Of a stretch of DNA of 64,000 nucleotides, positions 1 through 7,461 are shown one piece after another. The translations under genes and the position numbers were made by a program. The notes beneath the pieces are model-generated. The model did no database searches. It saw only the letters and a program-made list of their open reading frames with translations, and was not told the DNA's origin. Source of the DNA: Bog-756 sp963718405 (GTDB lineage: Bacteria > Actinomycetota > Acidimicrobiia > Acidimicrobiales > RAAP-2); the NCBI GenBank assembly GCA_963718405.1, contig CAVQYZ010000002.1, positions 372,001 to 436,000 on the forward strand, in the 5' to 3' direction. Every line of letters begins with the position of its first letter. Within the stretch, counting starts at the first letter, position 1.

Positions 1-453
1 GTAGGCCAGAGCGGCACCGCTCCTCGGGGAGGGGCTCGTTGCCGGATGGAGCTGTTTCCAGGCCGTCCCACTCCACGCCCAGGTTTCGGCGAGATCGGCA
101 CCAGTCGATGGGTTGTACCCGACGAAGTACACCAACTGTCCCGACTGGGAGTCATAGGCCATGGCGCCACCTGCCGGTGGGCTCGAGGCTGGATGGAGCT
201 GTTTCCAGGAGGTGCCGTTCCAGGTCCAGAGGTCACTGAGGTCGAGACCCCCGCTTTCACCCCCAAAGAGCAGCAGTTGACCTGTTTTGGAGTCGTAGGC
301 GGTGGCTGCGACCTCTCGTGCCGGTGGGTTAGCGGCTCGGAGAGTCCAGTTCGGAGCGGGAGTGCTAGCGACAGCCCGCGGTGCGCTTCCTGCGAGCGTC
401 ACAGTGAGGATGGACGCTATGCCGACTACGGTCAACCTCAGAATTCGCTGCAC
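1..453 (-). CDS. Secreted Kelch-like beta-propeller protein, C-terminus beyond the window
   Basis: Reading leftwards from a GTG at 453 gives 151 codons open to the window edge, so the 3' end is missing. A typical Sec signal peptide (basic start MQRILRL, then a hydrophobic stretch, cleavage near APRAVAS-T) is followed by repeated units with the pattern LLFGGES, LWTWNGTSW, KQLHPA and a second unit with TWAWSGTAWKQLHPA. Such G-G and W-x-W-x-G-x-x-W units are typical of Kelch/galactose-oxidase-like propellers in secreted actinobacterial proteins. An AAGGGG sequence a few bases upstream supports the GTG start. The open frame on the other strand here (46-495) has no recognisable features. The exported location is well supported; the ligand or substrate is unknown. 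Confidence 0.75.
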   Translation of the reverse strand, partial: MQRILRLTVVGIASILTVTLAGSAPRAVASTPAPNWTLRAANPPAREVAATAYDSKTGQLLLFGGESGGLDLSDLWTWNGTSWKQLHPASSPPAGGAMAYDSQSGQLVYFVGYNPSTGADLAETWAWSGTAWKQLHPATSPSPRSGAALAY

Positions 454-808
454 AGAAACCCCTTCCCTCGCCGCGGCCAGGTTATACCCGCCTGAGCCCG
501 CTCGCTCGTTCGGTTAGTACGCTGGCTTTGTTCGGGGACGCGAGGCTGGACGAGTTCGATAGTCTCCGGGACCGAGTCACTCCGAGTGGCAAGCCCTCAA
601 GCTTGGGCGGCCGCATGACAGGCTGCGCCCCTGCAGACCCGAATCATGGCTACGTTATACATAGAATGTAGCATTACCCGTAAGGCGGATCGGGTTCCTG
701 ACAGCGTGCGATCGCCTCTCTACAAGAACCGTATTTCGACACAAACCAGCATTCAGGGCAGTTAACACTGGATGGATTCGACGTAAGGGCTCGAGAAGGA
801 GCACACAA
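454..808. other. Divergent intergenic region between the Kelch-like gene and the pectate-lyase-fold gene
   Basis: No convincing gene. The stretch around 649-672 is AT-rich for this genome and holds a TATACA box and a short inverted repeat (GCTAC at about 649, GTAGC at about 668), which could be promoter or operator sequence for either divergent neighbour. Nothing else is recognisable. Confidence 0.4.
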
Positions 809-2218
809 ATGGGAACCATCCAAGTCTTCAACGTGGTGACAGATTACTCAGCCGTAGGGAACGGTACGACCGACGACACGACCGCCTGCCAAAATGCGAT
901 TAGCGCCGCAGAGGCAGCAACCGGAGGAGGGATCGTTTACTTTCCGACTGGAACGTATCTGATCACGAAACCACTAGTGATTACGTCCGGAATCTCGATA
1001 TGGGGCGATCACGGTGCAACGGCCTCTGCTTGTGACGTTATGGGTAGTCCGCCATCACCAGGTGGCACCGTAATTCGCATAAGCAGCAGCTTTACGGCAG
1101 GGTCTCCCGCACCTCCTGTGACCGCGGCCATTTTGTGCCAGTCTGCTGTGGGTGCTCCAGTTACAGGAATTCGCATGCGCGATTTCTGGGTAATTCAAGA
1201 CACAGCTCCAGACATTTCTGTCGATGGCATCGCTACATATGGCGGAGTTCAGGCGATCCAATTTGAGCGAGTTGGTGTTGTTGGAATGACCGGCAATGGC
1301 TTTAACTTCGTCAACAATTCGGACGATCCAGACTACCGCCCAGACGGTCAGCACATGTATTCCTGCCTCGCATATAATGAAACACTCGACGGTTTCACTG
1401 GATCATTTTCCGACGGAAGCTTCTATGATCTACACGCCCAAGGCAATTCGGGAGACGGGTTCAACATACTCGGCGGCAATAACGGGTGGTTCGGTTGCCG
1501 GTCTGACTTCAATACCAACGGGTTTACCGTAAATTACGGTGCAACGTCGAGTTATAGTGATACGAACAAATTTATCGGGCCCGGTACACAGAGTAATAAA
1601 GAGAACGGCTTTAATATAATCAACACCACAGGTAGCTGGCATAACCCCGTAATCATCAGCGGTGGAGATATCGGTGGAGATGGAACGGCGGGCGAGTTCG
1701 CAGGTATCTATGTGTCCGGTCGGAACGAGGTGTACATCTCTGCCACTGTGATAGGGGTTTATGAAAACTCTGGCATGGGGGAAACTCCGCTATCGCCTAC
1801 TTATGGCGTAGAAACGGCGACGTCAGGTGGAAATCCTCAACTCATTACGATTTCAGGAAGCTCGCTCGGGTACAGCGGAGCGACCGGATCGGTTCCCATA
1901 AACGATGGGGCTGGAATCGAGGGAGCTCTCCGCGTCTCTTCAGATACCGTGGCCCTCGAAGGATTCAAACCAACGACAACAGTGAGCAGACAAGGCACTG
2001 CCATTTTGGTCGGCGGAACGGTCACGGTACCAACTACTGGTACCAACGATTGGATCGACAGTACCACTCGAATATTCTTGACCATTGAAAAGCCTGACAG
2101 TACTCCTAGTCACATCGGCATCCCTTACATAAAATCCCGTACCACCGGTTCCTTTGTCATACAGTCGACCGAGATTACGGATGGGGGAACGATCGCCTGG
2201 CAGTGTGTATCGCAATAA
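809..2218 (+). CDS. Pectate-lyase-fold (right-handed beta-helix) protein
   Basis: 469 residues from an ATG preceded by GAGAAGGAG. The N-terminus (residues about 5-75: FNVVTDYSAVGNGTTDDT, then IVYFPTGTYLI and GISIWGDHG) matches the Pectate_lyase_3 / polygalacturonase-like opening, in which the chain enters a parallel beta-helix. The rest is rich in G, N and S with short strands, as expected of helix coils, and the last 80 residues look like a separate small beta domain. No signal peptide or membrane segment is visible. Family members act on polysaccharides or serve as phage/prophage tail-spike depolymerases; catalytic residues cannot be assigned by eye. Base composition is clearly lower in GC than the neighbours, suggesting recent acquisition. 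It sits between a divergent secreted gene and a decayed IS. Confidence 0.7.
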   Translation: MGTIQVFNVVTDYSAVGNGTTDDTTACQNAISAAEAATGGGIVYFPTGTYLITKPLVITSGISIWGDHGATASACDVMGSPPSPGGTVIRISSSFTAGSPAPPVTAAILCQSAVGAPVTGIRMRDFWVIQDTAPDISVDGIATYGGVQAIQFERVGVVGMTGNGFNFVNNSDDPDYRPDGQHMYSCLAYNETLDGFTGSFSDGSFYDLHAQGNSGDGFNILGGNNGWFGCRSDFNTNGFTVNYGATSSYSDTNKFIGPGTQSNKENGFNIINTTGSWHNPVIISGGDIGGDGTAGEFAGIYVSGRNEVYISATVIGVYENSGMGETPLSPTYGVETATSGGNPQLITISGSSLGYSGATGSVPINDGAGIEGALRVSSDTVALEGFKPTTTVSRQGTAILVGGTVTVPTTGTNDWIDSTTRIFLTIEKPDSTPSHIGIPYIKSRTTGSFVIQSTEITDGGTIAWQCVSQ

Positions 2219-2398
2219 ACGTCCCAGTAGAAGCCCTGACCACTAGGAAATTGTGAATCGAGCAGGTACTGAACCCAAGGGTTCTTGTGAGTCTCATCGA
2301 GGAAATAGTTACTGAGACTAAAACTGCGCTGCAGCGAATAGGGCTGCAACGAACAAACAAGGGTACTCGAACCGTCCGGATGTTCTCTCAACATCGCA

Positions 2399-2458
2399 TT
2401 GACTCATCAGAAACCTCCGCGTAGCCCCATACGTTGCCTCAACTAAGAACCTCCGCCT
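2399..2458 (+). repeat. Left end of the IS: two tandem copies of the terminal repeat
   Basis: Outer copy at 2399-2424 (TTGACTCATCAGAAACCTCC then GCGTAG) and inner copy at 2434-2458 (TTGCCTCAACTAAGAACCTC then CGCCT). The AACCTCCGC core is spaced 36 bases between the copies. Matching repeats in opposite orientation lie at the right end. Confidence 0.7.
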
Positions 2459-2507
2459 AGCGGGGGTCCCAGAAGCTGGGCGACTTGACGGGTTACGCCG
2501 TGACGTC

Positions 2508-3709
2508 ATGGAGCTTTCGATGGGACAACGCAAGGCAGTGACCAAGAAGTTGGCGACCACCTACAAGCGGGGATCGCGGGTCGAGAAGGCCCGGATTCTC
2601 GACGAGCTGGTCGAGCTCACGGGCTGGCACCGGGACCACGCCAGGGCCGCCCTCCGGAGTGCAGGGACGATCAAGATGGTTGTGCCTCGGGCTCCCCGGA
2701 CGTCGAAGTTCACGCCAGATGTGGTAGCCGCACTCGCTATCTGTTGGATGCTGTGCCGCTGTCCCGCCGGCAAGCGTCTGGCTCCGATGCTGGCCGTCGT
2801 CGTGCCCCTGTATGCGCAGGGACGGCGACCTCGTGATCAGCGACGAAGACGCCGCCCTCTTGGTGTCGATGAGTGCCGCCACCATCGACCGGCAGCTAGC
2901 GCCCGAACGAGCCGCCCTGGGGTTCCGGGGTCGTTCCCACACCAAGCCCGGGACGTTGCTCAAGTCCCAGATCCCGGTGCGGACCTGGGCCGAGTGGTCG
3001 AGGATCTACCCGGGTTCGTGGAGATCGACCTGGTCGGCCATGAAGGTGGCAACTCGTCGGGCGAGTTCTGCTTCACCCTTACGGTTACTGACATCGCCAC
3101 GGGTTGGACCATCAACCGGTCGGTCAAGAACAAGGCTGCCATCTGGGTGTTCGAGGCCATCGAGCACGTGGCCGCACAGTTCCCGTTCCCCATCCTCGGG
3201 ATCGACTCGGACAATGGATCCGAGTTCATCAACCACCACTTACTGGCCTACTGCACCGAGCAGAAGATCACCTTCACCCGGTCCCGTTCGGGCAACAAGA
3301 ACGACGGGTGCCCACGTCGAGCAGAAGAACTGGACCCACGTGCGAGAGCTGGTCGGCTACCTGCGCTTCGACACCGATGCCGAGCTCTCACATTCTCAAC
3401 AAGATCTGGGAGTTCGACCGGACCTTCACCAACCACCTCTTGGCCCAACAAAAGATCATCTTCAAGCAGCGCACCGGCTCCAAGGTGACCAAGCGCTACG
3501 ACGAAGCACGCACCCCATTCGAACGAACCATGGCCAGACCCAGCATCACCACAAAGGACCGCCAGGCGATGCAGGGCGTCATGAACGCCGTCCGACCCGG
3601 AGAGCTCTACCGGGAGATCCGAAGCCTCACCACCCAGCTGGAACGCATCGCCCTGAGCAAGGCTCCGGCACCGGTCAAACCACAGGTCAACAGGGCCTTC
3701 ACCCACTGA
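2508..3709 (+). pseudogene. Integrase-core (rve, DDE) transposase, frameshifted about four times
   Basis: The product can be followed only by switching frame. Residues from 2508 to about 2815 give an N-terminal helix-turn-helix region (MGQRKAVTKKLATTYKR, ILDELVELTGWHRDHAR); about 2812-3000 continues in the next frame (DGDLVISDEDAALLVSMSAA); about 3009-3308 returns to the first frame and holds the catalytic core (FVEIDLVGHEGG with the first Asp, IGIDSDNGSEFIN with the second Asp and its context); about 3313-3390 (AHVEQKNWTHVRELVGYLRF, with the final acidic Glu) and 3388-3709 (NKIWEFDRTFTNHLL to the stop) use two further frames. Each junction reads naturally across a small indel, so this was a full-length transposase of roughly 400 residues. 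It fills the space between the inverted repeats. Confidence 0.85.
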
Positions 3710-3713
3710 TCCC

Positions 3714-3784
3714 AGGCGGAGGTTTTAGTTGAGGCAATGAATCAGGCCCCAGGGCCCCTACGCGGAGGTTTTGACATGAGGCAA
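3714..3784 (-). repeat. Right end of the IS: two tandem copies of the terminal repeat
   Basis: Inner copy at 3714-3737 (AGGCGGAGGTTTTAGTTGAG then GCAA) and outer copy at 3758-3784 (CTACGCGGAGGTTTTGACAT then GAGGCAA), inverted relative to the left end. The core-to-core spacing is 46 bases here against 36 on the left, a difference of about one helical turn. Confidence 0.7.
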
Positions 3785-3949
3785 CGGGAACATGAGGCAC
3801 ACTGACGCGCTCCGGTCCCAACAATCTCGTGTCGGATTGTCGCACCTAACTTCACCCTCTCGGATACGAAGGACCGGCCGCCATGATTGACGAGGCACGA
3901 CGCTACGACCTGCGACGTCGAGGAACACCTGGCTCCCAAATCGAGCGCC

Positions 3950-3991
3950 CTCATAATCCCTCGGTCGCAGGTTCGATCCCTGCCTGCCCCA
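3950..3991 (+). other. 3' fragment of a tRNA with CAT anticodon; candidate attachment-site scar
   Basis: The sequence CTCATAATCCCT (anticodon loop with CAT and the 3' strand of the anticodon stem) is followed by a variable loop, a complete T arm (GCAGG-TTCGATC-CCTGC at 3967-3983), the 3' strand CTGCCCC of an acceptor stem (3984-3990) and a discriminator A. The bases before the anticodon loop do not pair with the anticodon stem, and there is no D arm or 5' acceptor strand. It is therefore the 3' half of a methionine-type tRNA, beginning in the anticodon loop. Tyrosine recombinases often integrate there and leave such a copy at the far end of an island. No intact partner gene lies in this window. 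Confidence 0.7.
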
Positions 3992-4056
3992 CGTGTGTGA
4001 TGTCGCGAGACATCGGAGACCGGTGTGTCAAGACACTGTAGACCAGGGCATTCCCG

Positions 4057-4236
4057 TCAGGGCATGCCCTGGTAGTCCTTGGTCGGGTCGAGGACGAGGT
4101 GTCGGAGTGGTGAGCCGTCCAGGCCCACCACTTCGATGTCCAGTCCGTCGATGAGCATGGCCACCCGCCAGCCGGCGTAGGGACGACCGATGCCGATGTG
4201 GTGGAGGCGGCCTCGATGGCGCAACGTCACCGAACC
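4057..4236 (-). pseudogene. C-terminal remnant of an IS481-family transposase
   Basis: The frame ending at 4057 reads TLRHRGRLHHIGIGRPYAGW, then VAMLIDGLDIEVV and LDPTKDYQGMP. This is the characteristic last 55-60 residues of actinobacterial IS481-type integrases (family pattern GRLHHIGIGR.HAG, L...LDPT.DYQ). Everything upstream, including the catalytic DDE domain, is absent; the sequence passes directly into an unrelated secreted-protein remnant in another frame. No inverted repeat is recognisable. It is evidence of past transposition at the island border. Confidence 0.65.
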
Positions 4237-4547
4237 TTGGAGGGGGACTTGCACTGCGCAGAGGTCGGTTTGACCGTACCGACGTGGCTGAGCGTTCCGG
4301 CCGAAGCCAGACAGGCGTACTAGGTGTTCGATGCGGCTCCGGCGTTGATGGCGACACCGCCGATGACCAGTCCCGTCGCCACCAGAATTCCGACTACGAC
4401 CAATTTCAGTGACTTGGTGAGTTCTATGAGGTGGAGGGACCTTTTCAGATTGTGGCGGGTGGGCCGAGTGAGGGTATGTTCCGCTACGGCTATCCAATCT
4501 CCCTCCGATCCGATTCCAACGCGGGCACGCCGAGGGCACGAAGGCAA
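4237..4547 (-). pseudogene. Broken small secreted protein (signal peptide plus YACL... domain)
   Basis: Read leftwards, the frame contains a signal-peptide-like segment (LTKSLKLVVVGILVATGLVI, then GGVAINAGAAS) that stops at an in-frame TAG (4320-4322). In the same frame directly after the stop it continues YACLASAGTLSHVGTVKPTS, then AQCKSP, a pattern seen in small secreted actinobacterial proteins that begin their mature part with Y-A-C-L. A second stop follows at 4227-4229, where the IS481 remnant joins. The gene is thus interrupted by an amber codon and truncated. The true start is unclear, since no good ATG lies just before the signal sequence. Confidence 0.5.
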
Positions 4548-4596
4548 CGGAACCTCTCGGTTTGTCGTTCCACGCCTTATGTGCTACAAGTAATAC

Positions 4597-4872
4597 ATGA
4601 CATCAGTGGGGGTGCGGGAGCTTCGGCAGCGAGCGAGCGAGCTGCTCAGACTGGTGGCGTTGGGTGAGACCGTGGAGATCACGGACCGCGGCCGACCCGT
4701 GGCAAGGCTGACTCCTCTCCCTGAGGGGTCCCCGTTGGAACAGATGCGGTCCTCAGGCGAGATCGAGGAGGCCCAAGCTGACCTCGATGATCTTCCTCAA
4801 CCACTAGCCTTTCCGACGGGTGTGGAGTCCCCGAGCAGCGCTCTTCGTCGGCTTCGCAGCCGTGAGCGTTGA
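4597..4872 (+). CDS. Type II antitoxin, Phd/YefM (VapB-like) family
   Basis: 91 residues. The N-terminal half (MTSVGVRELRQRASELLRLV, then GETVEITDRGRPVARLTPL) is the standard Phd/YefM DNA-binding fold, in which V-x-E-L-R is followed by I-T-x-x-G-x-P-V-A-x-L. The C-terminal tail (residues about 48-91, acidic then basic) should be the toxin-binding, intrinsically disordered part. The stop overlaps the toxin start by four bases (TTGA), so the two are translationally coupled. No clear Shine-Dalgarno precedes the ATG; a TACAAG box lies about 10 bases upstream, so a leaderless or very short-leader transcript is possible. Such antitoxins normally repress their own promoter together with the toxin. 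Confidence 0.85.
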   Translation: MTSVGVRELRQRASELLRLVALGETVEITDRGRPVARLTPLPEGSPLEQMRSSGEIEEAQADLDDLPQPLAFPTGVESPSSALRRLRSRER

Positions 4873-5270
4873 AGGCCGTGGCTGCCACCTACCTGGACTC
4901 GTCGGCCATCGTGAAGCTTGCTGTCCGCGAGCCCGAATCCGACGCCCTCCGGAAGCACCTCCGACGGCGCCGTCCCCTAGTCTCGAGCGGACTGGCCCGT
5001 ACTGAGGTCCTGCGGGCTTTGCTGCCGGGAGGGGAGTCCGCACTGTCTGCCGGGCGCCGAGTACTGTCTCGGATTGACCTCGTACGGGTCAACGATCGGA
5101 TCTTGAATCTCGGTGGCTCACTGCTGCCGGAGGACCTTCGGTCGCTCGACGCCATCCACCTGGCCACTGCGGGGCGCCTGGGATCCGACCTGGGCGAGAT
5201 CGTCACCTACGACGAGCGGATGGCGGCGGCCGCTCGGTCCATGGGGCACAAGGTCTCTGCCCCGAACTGA
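4869..5270 (+). CDS. vapC: VapC-type toxin, PIN-domain ribonuclease
   Basis: 133 residues from a TTG that overlaps the antitoxin stop (an in-frame GTG lies nine bases later). The protein opens with ATYLDSSAIVKL, placing the first acidic residue of the PIN active site, followed by the E in SSGLARTEVLRAL and the C-terminal acidic pair in RSLDAIHLATA and the D of VTYDERM. All four expected acidic positions are present, so the enzyme should be an active Mg-dependent endoribonuclease, probably cleaving tRNA or rRNA. It forms an operon with the Phd/YefM-type antitoxin immediately upstream. The pair lies just inside the probable island border. Confidence 0.88.
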   Translation: MKAVAATYLDSSAIVKLAVREPESDALRKHLRRRRPLVSSGLARTEVLRALLPGGESALSAGRRVLSRIDLVRVNDRILNLGGSLLPEDLRSLDAIHLATAGRLGSDLGEIVTYDERMAAAARSMGHKVSAPN

Positions 5271-5346
5271 ATAAACAACCCAACCGATGGTCGCCCACTA
5301 GTGCCGAGCAAGAGCGGCGTCAGGGTCTGCCCGGAATAGGAGAATC

Positions 5347-5715
5347 ATGGACATCGAGCAGTTCTACGCCGCCGATGAACGTCGTCGGCAATCGGCGGAG
5401 GTCGAGCTGGGCACCAACTGGTTCGACGCCAATGGAAGCCGGTACGAGCTGAGCTGGGTGGAGGACACGGGTGAGCTCTACACGATGCTCGAGCTGGTGG
5501 CGGAAGCGGACTCGTGGACACCTTTCGGGGATATCGAGGTCGAGCAGATGCCGGCTGACCGCGTCCTGGTGATGGTGATCGGCACCATTGCCACCCTCGA
5601 CGAGGTCGAGGAGATCCTCGCCGGTTGGCCCGAGCAGATGGCCAAGCCGAACGGGATCTCCTGGGTGGGGGAGCGCCTCCAGGCTGCCGGGGTGACCACC
5701 ACCCCACCGGGGTGA
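5347..5715 (+). CDS. Conserved hypothetical protein
   Basis: 122 residues, ATG with AGGAGAATC immediately upstream. No signal peptide or membrane segment. The sequence is acidic and reads as a small alpha/beta domain: FYAADERRRQSAEVELGTNW, then a strand-rich stretch around YELSWVEDTGELYTMLEL, then VLVMVIGTIATLDEVEEILAG and a final helix. I do not recognise a named family. It is the first of four codirectional genes ending with the SnoaL-like protein at 7444, so it may be cotranscribed with the flavin/F420 oxidoreductase, although the 98-base gap to the next gene leaves room for a second promoter. Confidence 0.7.
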   Translation: MDIEQFYAADERRRQSAEVELGTNWFDANGSRYELSWVEDTGELYTMLELVAEADSWTPFGDIEVEQMPADRVLVMVIGTIATLDEVEEILAGWPEQMAKPNGISWVGERLQAAGVTTTPPG

Positions 5716-5813
5716 AGCGGGTGTCTGCTGCGTCGACGGCAGGGCCAGCAAGGCTGACCGACGGTTGTATGGTCCTGGACGGGGCTCGGCCGACGTGGGG
5801 GGAGCGAGTAGGC

Positions 5814-6173
5814 ATGGAGTTGGTTGTTGATCTGTCCACCGGAGCCGTGGGGCTCCGTGACGGGGACGACATGGGGCGGTTCTCGCTCCAGGTCCTGCCC
5901 GGGGAGCCGGGTGACGGAGCAGAGAGCGCAGCCCTCGGCGCGTTGGCTGCGGCACTGAGCATCCAAGGGGCCGGAACGGTCGAGCCGGACGGGGATGTCC
6001 TGGTTCCGGCCGATGCCGTGCGGCGGTTGGCCGAGGACGCTGCTGCGGCCCAGGGGCGGAGCCTCGGTGACCAGTGGGAGAGTGGCTTCGCCGGCATGCT
6101 CGAGTACGCCGCCAAAAAGGGATGGACCACCGACGACGGATCCATCCGCGCCCATGTCGAGTGGGAGGGCTGA
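5814..6173 (+). CDS. Hypothetical protein
   Basis: 119 residues. The open frame extends upstream to 5625, but the first 63 codons overlap the preceding gene and look non-coding; the ATG at 5814 is preceded by GGGGGGAGCGAG and starts MELVVDLSTGAVGLRDGDD. The middle is Ala-rich (LGALAAALSIQGAG) and the C-terminus (AKKGWTTDDGSIRAHVEWEG) is well conserved-looking. No family is recognised. It ends three bases before the LLM-class oxidoreductase, so the two are almost certainly cotranscribed and may act together. Confidence 0.65.
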   Translation: MELVVDLSTGAVGLRDGDDMGRFSLQVLPGEPGDGAESAALGALAAALSIQGAGTVEPDGDVLVPADAVRRLAEDAAAAQGRSLGDQWESGFAGMLEYAAKKGWTTDDGSIRAHVEWEG

Positions 6174-6176
6174 GCC

Positions 6177-7052
6177 ATGCGGTTCTCGTACGCCGAGTCG
6201 ATGGTGGACCCTTCCTTCTACCTCGAGCTGGCCCGGGCCGCCGAGGCCGCGGGCTACGACGGGATGGTGGTGCCCGACAGCATCTGCTACCCGCAGGTGT
6301 CCGACTCCACGTATCCGTTCTCGCCTGACCACAGCCGGGAGTTCCTCGAGGACAAGCCGTTCATCGAGCCGTTCTCGCTCATCCCGGCCATGGGGGCGGT
6401 GACCGAGCGGCTGCGCTTCATCACCTTCGTCCTCAAGCTACCCATGCGGCACCCGTTGCTGGTGGCCAAACAGGCCACTTCGGTGGCCGTGATGACCGAC
6501 AACCGCCTGTCCCTCGGCGTGGGATCCAGCCCCTGGCCCGAAGACTATGAGTTCTGTGACGTGCCCTGGGAGGGCCGGGGGCGAAGGATGGACGAAGCCA
6601 TCGCCATGGTGCAGGGCCTGTCTGCCGGGGGCTACTTCGAGTATCACGGCGAGGTGTACGACCTACCGCCCGTCAAGCTCAGCCCCACGCCCAGCCGCCC
6701 CCTCCCGATCCTGGTGGGTGGGCACGCCCCGGCTGCCCTCCGGCGGGCCGCCCGGGTCGACGGATGGCTCCATGGTGGTGGCGACCCCGCCGACCTTCCG
6801 GGACTGCTCGAGCGTCTCGGTCAGCTGCGCCAAGAGGAGGGCACCGCCGATCGCGACTTCGAGGTCCATGTGATCTCCCTGGACGCCTTCTCGGTCGACG
6901 GCATCCGTCGGCTCGAGGAGCAGGGCGTCACCGACGTGATCGTGGGGTTCCGCTGGCCCTACGCCGTAGGCCCGGACACCGAGGTGCTCCAGACCAAGGT
7001 GGACAACCTCCGCCGCTTCGCCGAAGAGGTCATGGACAAGGTGCGGCCGTGA
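6177..7052 (+). CDS. LLM-class (luciferase-like) F420-dependent oxidoreductase
   Basis: 291 residues. The TIM-barrel family signatures are clear: MRFSYAESMVDPSFYLELAR at the start, AAEAAGYDGMVVPDS, LRFITFVLKLPMRHPLLVAK (the usual pattern of this family after the first third), LSLGVGSSPWPEDYEFCDV, FEYHGEVYDLPPVKLSPTP, and RPLPILVGGHAPAALRRAAR. Members use reduced F420 or FMN to act on diverse small molecules; the substrate cannot be read from the sequence. The length is close to the usual 280-340. The start codon lies three bases after the upstream gene and the stop overlaps the GTG of the next, indicating an operon. Confidence 0.9.
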   Translation: MRFSYAESMVDPSFYLELARAAEAAGYDGMVVPDSICYPQVSDSTYPFSPDHSREFLEDKPFIEPFSLIPAMGAVTERLRFITFVLKLPMRHPLLVAKQATSVAVMTDNRLSLGVGSSPWPEDYEFCDVPWEGRGRRMDEAIAMVQGLSAGGYFEYHGEVYDLPPVKLSPTPSRPLPILVGGHAPAALRRAARVDGWLHGGGDPADLPGLLERLGQLRQEEGTADRDFEVHVISLDAFSVDGIRRLEEQGVTDVIVGFRWPYAVGPDTEVLQTKVDNLRRFAEEVMDKVRP

Positions 7053-7444
7053 CCACCGCCCGGGACCTGGGCCGGGCCTCGATGGCGGCCGTCGAAGCCC
7101 GGGACCGCCAGGGGTGGCTGTCCCTGTTCGCGGAGGATGCCGTGGTGGAGGATCCGATCGGGCCTTCTGCCTTCGACCCCGAGGGCCAGGGCCATCGTGG
7201 ACTCGAGGCCATTGCCGCCTTCTACGACAACGTCATCGCTGCCAACGAGTCCATCACCTTCACCATCGGCCAGTCGATCCTGTGTGGCGACGAGGCGGCC
7301 AACGTCGGGGTCATCCGCATCGCCTTCGCCGGGGGAGGAGCCGTCGAGGTCGACGGGGTGTACATCTACCGCCGTTCGCCCGACGACCGGATCGCCTCGC
7401 TCCGGGCCTTCTGGGAGCCCGACGCCATCCGCTCGGTTCCCTGA
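7049..7444 (+). CDS. SnoaL/NTF2-like protein
   Basis: 131 residues from a GTG that overlaps the LLM oxidoreductase stop (GTGA). The pattern is a typical cone-shaped NTF2-like fold: an N-terminal helix with the WLSLFAEDAVVEDPIGP motif, HRGLEAIAAFYDNV, and a curved sheet ending GVYIYRRSPDDRIASLRAFW. Proteins of this group act as small ketosteroid-isomerase- or limonene-epoxide-hydrolase-like enzymes or as binding partners. Position after the LLM enzyme suggests it acts on the same substrate or product, possibly a steroid or other lipid. Confidence 0.85.
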   Translation: MTTARDLGRASMAAVEARDRQGWLSLFAEDAVVEDPIGPSAFDPEGQGHRGLEAIAAFYDNVIAANESITFTIGQSILCGDEAANVGVIRIAFAGGGAVEVDGVYIYRRSPDDRIASLRAFWEPDAIRSVP

Positions 7445-7461
7445 GCCGAGGACGAACCGCG

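Larger units (their letters stand above)
2399..3784 (+). mobile_element. Decayed insertion sequence with doubled terminal repeats
   Basis: About 1.39 kb bounded by inverted repeats that are present twice at each end and enclosing a multiply frameshifted DDE/integrase-core transposase. The inner repeats match as TTGCCTCAACTAA / AACCTCCGCCT (2434-2458 against 3714-3737 reversed, one base longer on the left); the outer pair shares AACCTCCGCGTAG (2399-2424 against 3758-3784 reversed). I see no clear target duplication. The element is probably inactive as a source of its own transposase, but the ends look intact. Family assignment is uncertain. Confidence 0.75.

Noticed and set aside
2125..2394. 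Minus-strand frame of 89 residues after the pectate-lyase-fold gene
   Set aside because: Part of it reads like protein, but it overlaps the end of a supported gene, has no ribosome site and no family match.
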